Below, piece after piece: positions 58,054-64,000 of a stretch of DNA of 64,000 bases. Every line of letters begins with the position of its first letter. The first letter of the stretch is position 1. Source of the stretch: Paracoccaceae bacterium Fryx2 (lineage in GTDB: Bacteria > Pseudomonadota > Alphaproteobacteria > Rhodobacterales > Rhodobacteraceae); the NCBI GenBank assembly GCA_032334235.1, contig JAVSGI010000003.1, forward strand, positions 930,001-994,000, read 5' to 3'. The position numbers and the translations under genes are program-made. The notes below the pieces were generated by a model. It saw only the letters and a program-made list of their open reading frames with translations. It searched no databases and was not told the DNA's origin.

Positions 58054-58965
58054 ATGATGGAAAATCGCCGCGGTTCGCTGCTGATGACCGCGGCGATGGC
58101 AGGGTTCGCGGTCGAGGACATGCTGCTGAAATCGGCGGCCGCCAGCGTGCCGGTCGGGCTGATCCTGATGATCTTCGGCAGCGGCGGGATGCTGGCCTTC
58201 GCCGTGTTGACCTGGCGGCGCGGCCAGCGTGTGCTGCACCCCGCCATCCTGTCGCGCCCGATCCTGCTGCGGGCGGTGTTCGAGGTGGCGGGGCGGCTGT
58301 TCTACACCCTTGCCATCGCCTTCACGCCGCTGTCGAGCGCCTCGGCCATTCTTCAGGCAACGCCGCTGGTGGTGGTGGGCGGGGCCGCGCTGATCTTTGG
58401 CGAAAGGGTCGGCTGGCGGCGCTGGAGCGCGATCTGCTTCGGCTTCGTCGGGGTGCTGATCATCCTGCGGCCGGGGCTGGAGGGGTTCACCCCCGCCTCG
58501 CTGCTGGCCGTGGCCGGGATGATCGGCTTTGCCGGGCGCGACCTTGCCACGCGGGCAGCGCCGCCGGTGCTGTCGAACCTGCAACTGGGAATATACGGCT
58601 TTGCCATGATGGTGCCGACCGGAGCGGTGCTGCTGGCCTTTACCGGCGGGGCGGTCTGGCCCGCGCCGCTGGCCGCCGGGCAACTGGCGGCGGCGACGGC
58701 GGTGGGGGTTGCGGCCTATTATGCGCTGACGGCGGCGATGCGGATCGGCGAGGTGTCGGTGGTCACGCCGTTCCGCTACACGCGGCTGGTGTTCGCGCTG
58801 ATCCTCGGCGTCGCGGTGTTCGCCGAGACGCCGGATTTCGCAACCCTGCTGGGCAGCGCGGTGATCGTGGCGACGGGGATCTATACGCTGATGCGCTCGG
58901 CCCGGCCGGACGGGGCCGCGAATCAACCGGCCAAGGCATCGCGCCAAACCATTGACAGAGAATGA
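58054..58965 (+). CDS. EamA-family (DMT) transporter, third member
   Basis: A 303-aa protein with ten hydrophobic segments in two EamA repeats (ILQATPLVVVGGAALIFGER; VTPFRYTRLVFALILGVAVF). It is less similar to the tandem pair at 53-55 kb than they are to each other. It begins 38 bp after dapA and may be co-transcribed. The substrate is unknown. Confidence 0.85.
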   Translation: MMENRRGSLLMTAAMAGFAVEDMLLKSAAASVPVGLILMIFGSGGMLAFAVLTWRRGQRVLHPAILSRPILLRAVFEVAGRLFYTLAIAFTPLSSASAILQATPLVVVGGAALIFGERVGWRRWSAICFGFVGVLIILRPGLEGFTPASLLAVAGMIGFAGRDLATRAAPPVLSNLQLGIYGFAMMVPTGAVLLAFTGGAVWPAPLAAGQLAAATAVGVAAYYALTAAMRIGEVSVVTPFRYTRLVFALILGVAVFAETPDFATLLGSAVIVATGIYTLMRSARPDGAANQPAKASRQTIDRE

Positions 58966-59173
58966 ATTTCTGATTTCCGGAAAGTTAAGCGGCGCTGCAT
59001 CCTGCCACATTGGGCAAAAGCCCGTGGCCACAGTTTCCAGTCCGGAAACAATGCCCTGACAGAGCCATATCCATGTCCGAAAAATGGCAAAATCCGGGTG
59101 CTTGTTGGGCACATGGCCAGCACGGCCGCCACACCGCTTAACGGCTCAGACCAGCCCCCCGGAGGATCAGACC

Positions 59174-59781
59174 ATGTTCATGCAAGACATCTCCCGCCTC
59201 GCGGCCACCCCCTTTGCCGCCCCCCGGTTCCCGCGCCGGCGCGGCTGGTCTCGGGGCTGACCGAGGGAATCGCCGTCGAAACCGCAGCCGGCTGGCAGCC
59301 GGTCGAGACGCTGCGCCGGGGCGACCGGGTTCACACGCTTGACGGCGGCCTGCGCGGAATCGTGGCGATCGACCGCAACTGGCTGCTGCCCGGCGAGGGC
59401 GCCTGGCTGGTGCATGTGCCCGGCGGCGCGCTGGACAATTGCGCCGACCTGCTGCTGCTGCCGCGCCAGCAGGTGATGTTCGACATCCTGCCCGAGGACG
59501 ACATGCCCGACGCACTGGTGGCGATGGTGGCGGCCGCGGCGCTGGAAGGGCTGCGCGGCATCACCCGACGGGCGATCCTGCGCCCGCTGGAGGCGATCAC
59601 GCTGATCTTTGCCGAGGAAGAGGCGATCTATGCCAACAGCGGCCTGCGGCTGCACTGCCCGGGCGTCGATACCCCGGCGGAAGACGCCGAGGCCGGCGAT
59701 TTCACCCGGCTGGACCTGATCGCGGCCCGCGAGCTGATCCGCCGCCGCGACGCCTGTCTGGCCGGCGGCATCGCCTGCTGA
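59174..59781 (+). pseudogene. Hint (Hedgehog/intein) domain protein, frameshifted near the N-terminus
   Basis: GGAGG at 59161-59165 lies at good spacing before ATG 59174, which starts MFMQDISRLAATPFAAPRFP. That frame stops after about 28 codons. The rest of the protein, with the Hint domain (GLTEGIAVETAAGWQPVE, TLDGGLRGIVAIDRNWL, YANSGLRLHCPG), is in the next frame. One lost base near 59231 would account for this: restoring it gives PRFPAPARLVSGL. Related Rhodobacterales proteins have this continuous N-terminus. Sequencing error and real mutation are both possible. Confidence 0.75.
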
Positions 59782-59928
59782 TCCGCCCCGACCTGCCCGG
59801 GGACCGGAGCGGCCCGCAACGGCATCCCACCCGGCAGCCCCCGCGCGACCCTGATCGCAGGCCGGGGGCGGACGCCAGTGCCGCCGCGTCTGGACTTTGC
59901 GCCCCCCCTCGCCTATCTCGGGGGGATC

Positions 59929-60405
59929 ATGGCCGAAAAATCCGACCTCAATTCCAAGTTGATCGCAGAAAACCGCCGCGCGCGGTTCGACTACCACATC
60001 GAGGACGATCTGGAGGCCGGGATCATCCTGTTCGGGTCAGAGGTCAAATCGCTGCGGCAGGGCGGGTCCAACATCGCGGAAAGCTATGCCTCGGTGGAGG
60101 GTGGCGAGCTGTGGCTGATCAACGGCTATGTCGCGCCCTATCTTCAGGCCAAGACCTGGGGGCACGAGGAGCGTCGGCGGCGCAAGCTCCTGGTGTCGAA
60201 GAAGGAAATGTCGCGGCTGTGGAACGCCACCGCGCGCGAGGGCATGACCATCGTGCCGCTGAAGTTGTATTTCAACGAACGCGGCATCGTGAAGATCAAG
60301 CTGGGCATCGCCAAGGGCAAGAAACAGGCCGACAAGCGCGCCACCGAAGCCAAGCGCGACTGGGACCGCCAGAAAGCCCGGCTGATGAAGCAGAACAACG
60401 CCTGA
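59929..60405 (+). CDS. smpB: SsrA-binding protein
   Basis: A 158-aa tmRNA partner for trans-translation. [39 protein letters not shown] and the C-terminal basic [20 protein letters not shown] tail are diagnostic. The ATG at 59929 follows GGGGG. No tmRNA gene lies within the window. Confidence 0.95.
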   Translation: MAEKSDLNSKLIAENRRARFDYHIEDDLEAGIILFGSEVKSLRQGGSNIAESYASVEGGELWLINGYVAPYLQAKTWGHEERRRRKLLVSKKEMSRLWNATAREGMTIVPLKLYFNERGIVKIKLGIAKGKKQADKRATEAKRDWDRQKARLMKQNNA

Positions 60406-60522
60406 GCCGGTCGCCACGCCAAACGGCGCCATGACGCAATGCCGCGACCGGCGAGGGTCATCGACCTTGCCTGAAACTCCCGCGCCGATTATGCCGTGTC
60501 TGCAGCCGCGAGGAGCCCCCGC

Positions 60523-61386
60523 ATGACCCAGCCCCGACTGATCGACGACCCCAAGACCCTTGTCTCCACCGAGTGGCTGGCGGCGCATCTGAAAGACCCC
60601 GATCTGCGGGTGCTGGATGCCAGCTGGTATCTGCCCGATGCCGGGCGCAACGGGCGCGCCGAATACGAGGCGTCGCACATTCCCGGCGCGCGGTTCTTCG
60701 ACATCGACGAGATCACCGACCAGCGCTCGCCGCTGCCGCACATGGCACCGCCGGTGGAAAAGTTCATCAGCCGGATGCGGGCGATGGGGGTGGGCGACGG
60801 GCATCAGGTGGTGGTCTATGACGGCGCGGGGCTGTTTTCCGCCGCGCGGGTGTGGTGGACCTTCCGCCTGATGGGCAAGACCGACATCGCGGTGCTGGAC
60901 GGCGGCTTTCCGAAATGGGTGGCCGAAGGTCACCCGGTGGAAGACATGGCCCCGGTGGTGCGCGACCGCCACATCACGGTGCAGCGCCAGGCCGGGCTGG
61001 TGAAGGACGTGACGCAGGTCGCGCACGCCTCCAAGCTGGGCGAGGCCGAGATCATCGACGCCCGCAGCGCGCGGCGTTTCAAGGGCGAGGTGGCCGAGGC
61101 CCGGCCGGGCCTGCGCTCGGGCCATATTCCGGGCTCGAAGAACCTGCCCTACAGCCTGCTGCTGAATGCCGACGGCACGATGAAGGACACCGACGCCCTG
61201 CGCGCCGCCTTCGTCGCGGCGGGCGTCGATCTGGCCAAGCCCGCCATCACCACCTGCGGCTCGGGCGTCACCGCCGCCGTGCTCAGCCTGGCGCTGGAAC
61301 GCATCGGGCACCGCAACCATGCGCTTTATGACGGATCCTGGTCCGAATGGGGCATGTATGACGATCTGCGAGTCGAAAAAGGGTAA
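60523..61386 (+). CDS. sseA: 3-mercaptopyruvate sulfurtransferase
   Basis: A 287-aa two-domain rhodanese. The N-terminal inactive domain has ASHIPGARFFDIDEITD, and the active Cys lies in TTCGSGVTAAVLSL. The CGSGVTA loop is typical of mercaptopyruvate sulfurtransferase. AGGAG at 60511-60515 precedes the ATG at 60523. tyrB begins 3 bp after its stop. Confidence 0.94.
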   Translation: MTQPRLIDDPKTLVSTEWLAAHLKDPDLRVLDASWYLPDAGRNGRAEYEASHIPGARFFDIDEITDQRSPLPHMAPPVEKFISRMRAMGVGDGHQVVVYDGAGLFSAARVWWTFRLMGKTDIAVLDGGFPKWVAEGHPVEDMAPVVRDRHITVQRQAGLVKDVTQVAHASKLGEAEIIDARSARRFKGEVAEARPGLRSGHIPGSKNLPYSLLLNADGTMKDTDALRAAFVAAGVDLAKPAITTCGSGVTAAVLSLALERIGHRNHALYDGSWSEWGMYDDLRVEKG

Positions 61387-61389
61387 CTC

Positions 61390-62571
61390 ATGCTGACCGC
61401 ACTGAAACCGCAACCGCAGGACAAGATCCTGCAGCTGATCCAGATGTTCAAGGACGACCCCCGCCCGGTCAAGATCGACCTCGGCGTCGGCGTCTACAAG
61501 GATGCGACCGGCCTGACCCCGGTGATGCGCGCCGTGAAGGCCGCCGAGAAGCGGCTTTGGGAAACCGAAACCAGCAAGACCTACACCGGCCTTGCGGGCG
61601 AACCCGCGTTCCATGCCGCGATGTCGGCGATGATCCTGGGCGGCACGGTCGCCGCCGACCGCATCGCCGCCGTGGCCACGCCGGGCGGCACCGGGGCGAT
61701 CCGGCAGGCGCTGGAACTGATCCGGCTGGCCGCGCCCGATGCCACGGTGTGGCTGTCGAACCCGACCTGGCCGAACCATCCGTCGATCATCCGCTACCTC
61801 GGCATGAAGATGGCGGAATACCGCTATTTCGACGCCACGTCGGGCGCGGTGGATTTCGACGGGATGCTGGCCGATCTGGCAATGGTGAAACCCGGCGACG
61901 TGGTGCTGCTGCATGGCTGCTGCCACAACCCGACCGGGGCGAACCTCAGCCTTGCGCAGTGGGCGGCGGTGGCCGACCTGCTGCTGGCGAAAGACGCGAT
62001 TCCGTTCATCGACCTCGCCTATCAGGGCTTCGGCGACGGGCTGGAGGAAGACGCGGCCCCCACCCGCCTGATCGCGGCGCGCTGCCCCGAGGTGCTGATT
62101 GCCGCGTCCTGCTCCAAGAACTTCGGCATCTACCGCGAACGCACCGGAATCCTGCTGGCGCTGGGCGATGCGGCGGGGCGGGGCGTGGTGCAGGGCAACC
62201 TCGCCTTCCTCAACCGGCAGAACTTCTCCTTTCCGCCCGACCACGGCGCGCGTCTGGTGACGATGATCCACCAGGACGCCGCCCTGACCGCCGACTGGAA
62301 GGCGGAACTGGAGGAGGTGCGGCTGAACATGCTGACCCTGCGGCAGGCCCTGGCCGATGCTCTGCGCACCGCCACCAACTCCGACCGCTTCGATTTCGTG
62401 GCCCGTCACCGCGGCATGTTCTCGCGCCTCGGCCTGACGGCGGATCAGGTGGAGACCCTGCGGGTGGATCATGGCATCTACATGGTCGGCGACAGCCGCA
62501 TCAACATCGCCGGCCTCAACGCCACCACCGTGCCGATCCTCGCCCGCGCCGTGGCACAAGTGACCGGCTGA
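61390..62571 (+). CDS. tyrB: Aromatic amino acid aminotransferase
   Basis: A 393-aa class I aminotransferase of the aspartate/tyrosine subgroup (AspC/TyrB type). The PLP lysine is in ASCSKNFGIYRERTG. DLGVGVYKDATGLTPVM at the N-terminus and GCCHNPTGANLS mark the group. It transfers amino groups from aromatic amino acids or aspartate to 2-oxoglutarate. Co-transcribed with sseA. Confidence 0.92.
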   Translation: MLTALKPQPQDKILQLIQMFKDDPRPVKIDLGVGVYKDATGLTPVMRAVKAAEKRLWETETSKTYTGLAGEPAFHAAMSAMILGGTVAADRIAAVATPGGTGAIRQALELIRLAAPDATVWLSNPTWPNHPSIIRYLGMKMAEYRYFDATSGAVDFDGMLADLAMVKPGDVVLLHGCCHNPTGANLSLAQWAAVADLLLAKDAIPFIDLAYQGFGDGLEEDAAPTRLIAARCPEVLIAASCSKNFGIYRERTGILLALGDAAGRGVVQGNLAFLNRQNFSFPPDHGARLVTMIHQDAALTADWKAELEEVRLNMLTLRQALADALRTATNSDRFDFVARHRGMFSRLGLTADQVETLRVDHGIYMVGDSRINIAGLNATTVPILARAVAQVTG

Positions 62572-62603
62572 TTTCACCTTGTTCAAATATCCCCGCCGGA
62601 GGC
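62572..62603. repeat. Dispersed repeat family 1, short copy after tyrB
   Basis: TTTCACCTTGTTCAAATATC followed by CCCGCCGGAGGC starts right at the tyrB stop. A GC hairpin (CCGCCGG/CCGGCGG, 62614-62632) follows. Confidence 0.7.
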
Positions 62604-62686
62604 TCCGACCCGTCCGCCGGCCCCTCCGGCGGGCATTGCAGGCAGGATGCAACCTCCACCGCCCCTGACGGTCAATCCGCGTCAGC

Positions 62687-62721
62687 GCCATCGGCGGTGG
62701 CTCGATGCCACCGCCGATGGC
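62687..62721. terminator. 14-bp perfect hairpin between tyrB and amt
   Basis: GCCATCGGCGGTGG (62687-62700) pairs perfectly with CCACCGCCGATGGC (62708-62721) around a 7-nt loop. It lies 116 bp after the tyrB stop without a clear T tract. Confidence 0.6.
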
Positions 62722-62748
62722 AGCCCCGCCGCCAGAATCGGAAAAGCA

Positions 62749-62782
62749 AAGGCCCGGGCGCGTCACCGCGTGCCCGGGCCTT
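62749..62782 (-). terminator. Rho-independent terminator of the amt gene
   Basis: On the minus strand an 11-bp stem (AAGGCCCGGGC with GCCCGGGCCTT) is followed by TTGCTTTTCC. It lies 84 bp after the amt stop. Confidence 0.75.
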
Positions 62783-62865
62783 CGGTTTCGCAGACCGGAG
62801 GGGAGGAACCCCGGCCCGCGACCACAGGCACCGGCCGGGGAGGAGGAGCCCCCCGGCCAGGCCGA

Positions 62866-64000
62866 TCACATGCTGTAGGCGCGCTCGCCGTGTTCGGCCA
62901 GATCGAGCCCTTCGCGCTCCACCTCTTCCTTGACGCGCAGGCCGATCACCAGATCCACCAGCTTGTAGAGGATCAGCGAACCGATGCCGCACCACAGGAT
63001 CGTCACCATGACCCCGAGGAACTGCGTGTAGACCTGACCGCCGATGCTCATGTCGCCATAGCCGATCCCGCCCAGCGCCGCAGAGTTGACCACACCGGTC
63101 CCCAGGGCGCCGACAATGCCGCCGACGCCGTGGATGCCGAACACGTCGAGGCTGTCGTCATAGCCCAGCTTGTGCTTCACAACCGCCACGAAGAAGTAGC
63201 ACACCGCCGAGGCAACGATGCCGAGGCAGATCGCGCCCACCGGCCCGGCAAAGCCCGCCGCGGGCGTGACCGCCACCAGACCGGCCACCAGACCCGAGGC
63301 CGCGCCCAGCATCGATGCCTTGCCGCGCGTCAGGATCTCGATCACCACCCAGGCCAGGATCGCGCCGGCCGTTGCGGTGAAGGTGTTGATCATCGCCAGC
63401 GCCGCGCCGCCGTTGGCTTCGAGGTTGGACCCGGCGTTGAAGCCGAACCAGCCGACCCACAGCATCGCGGCCCCGACCATGGTCAGCGTCATCGAATGCG
63501 GCGCCATGTTGTCCTTGCCATAGCCGACCCGCTTGCCGATCAGCAGCGCGCCGACCAGACCCGCGATACCCGCGTTGATGTGCACGACCGTGCCGCCCGC
63601 AAAGTCCAGCGCGCCCCAGCCGTAGATCAGCCCGTCCGAATCCCACACCATGTGGGCGATCGGGAAATAGACCACCGTCACCCACAGCAGGATGAACAGC
63701 AGCAGCGCCGAAAACTTGATCCGCTCGGCAAAGGCGCCGACGATCAGGGCCGCGGTGATGCAGGCGAAGGTCATCTGGAAGCTGATGAAGACGTATTCCG
63801 GGATCACCACGCCGGCCGTGAAGGTCGCCGCCATCGACTCGATGGTCACGCCCGACAGGAAGGCCTTGCCCAGCCCGCCCCAGAAGGCCGACTCGGCATC
63901 ACCGAAGGCCATCGAATAGCCCCAGAACACCCAGACCACGATCACCAGCGCGGTGATCACGGTGGCCTGCATCAGCACCGACAGCATGTTCTTGGTCCGC
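62866..64000 (-). CDS. amtB: Ammonium transporter, 5' end cut by the window edge
   Basis: The visible 378 codons cover most of an Amt-family channel. The frame runs through the edge with RTKNML, which is the family sequence before helix 2, so the true start lies beyond the window. Many hydrophobic segments follow, with AGGTVVHINAGIAGLVGALL, WVGWFGFNAGSNLEANG and FGIHGVGGIVGALGTGV, which hold the pore histidines. The length and C-terminal LAEHGERAYSM are typical. A glnK gene would normally be next, outside the window. Confidence 0.93.
   Translation of the reverse strand, partial: RTKNMLSVLMQATVITALVIVVWVFWGYSMAFGDAESAFWGGLGKAFLSGVTIESMAATFTAGVVIPEYVFISFQMTFACITAALIVGAFAERIKFSALLLFILLWVTVVYFPIAHMVWDSDGLIYGWGALDFAGGTVVHINAGIAGLVGALLIGKRVGYGKDNMAPHSMTLTMVGAAMLWVGWFGFNAGSNLEANGGAALAMINTFTATAGAILAWVVIEILTRGKASMLGAASGLVAGLVAVTPAAGFAGPVGAICLGIVASAVCYFFVAVVKHKLGYDDSLDVFGIHGVGGIVGALGTGVVNSAALGGIGYGDMSIGGQVYTQFLGVMVTILWCGIGSLILYKLVDLVIGLRVKEEVEREGLDLAEHGERAYSM

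Overview
The window is a stretch of high-GC chromosome from an alphaproteobacterium of the Rhodobacterales (Rhodobacter/Paracoccaceae type). The evidence is the ChvG-ChvI / short HprK / RapZ / EIIA-Man / HPr operon divergent from pckA, (2S)-methylsuccinyl-CoA dehydrogenase of the ethylmalonyl-CoA pathway, a three-gene peptide deformylase cluster with fmt, EtfBA beside 3-hydroxybutyryl-CoA dehydrogenase, a rpoZ-rsh pair, and several small Rhodobacterales-type proteins. Most of the window is dense, ordinary housekeeping DNA, with many ATGA or TGATG stop-start overlaps marking operons.

Layout. 1-8.7 kb: parC (minus), then SH3-domain protein, SDR, HIG1-type membrane protein with PduO cobalamin adenosyltransferase, etfBA and hbdA (plus), with a DUF6473 protein on minus. 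8.9-14.3 kb: a minus-strand block chvI-chvG-hprK-rapZ-manX-ptsH followed by an acyltransferase, divergent from pckA. 16.4-21.1 kb: TauE-type transporter, mcd, MFS transporter, recO. 21.1-29.3 kb (all minus): DUF1491, era, rnc, lepB, acpS, pdxJ, DUF2062, rsh, rpoZ, folK. 29.4-31.3 kb: a NYN-domain gene broken by a complete 1310-bp IS5-family element with a 4-bp target duplication. 31.3-35.4 kb: YcxB-like protein, ispH, DUF3429, rnhA, TRIC-type channel, TetR regulator, YeaQ-type protein. 35.4-39.7 kb: fmt and three deformylase paralogues, then a PatB-like lyase and a small conserved protein. 40.1-44.1 kb: a degenerate cobC, cobD, MltB-type transglycosylase and a glycosyltransferase. 44.2-47.6 kb: smc. 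47.8-51.2 kb: frameshifted GFA gene, GNAT, lrgAB, FMN reductase, mesaconyl-C4-CoA-type hydratase. 51.3-54.8 kb: FAD oxidoreductase divergent from mnmD and two tandem EamA transporters. 55.0-62.6 kb: slt, dapA, a third EamA protein, frameshifted Hint-domain gene, smpB, sseA, tyrB. The right edge cuts an ammonium transporter gene.

The metabolic genes fit a B12-dependent ethylmalonyl-CoA and polyhydroxybutyrate lifestyle: hbdA, etfAB, mcd, a mesaconyl-CoA-type hydratase, PduO and cobD. The ChvGI and PTS-like regulators next to pckA suggest envelope or carbon-status control of gluconeogenesis. No CRISPR array, prophage, rRNA or tRNA was recognised, and I do not see a convincing new multi-gene system. 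The items most worth following up are a CobC homologue lacking its PLP lysine and carrying a 7 x 15-bp in-frame repeat, a deformylase paralogue lacking both its metal-ligand Cys and its catalytic Glu, the IS-split NYN gene with a possible chimeric product, and two families of dispersed intergenic palindromes.
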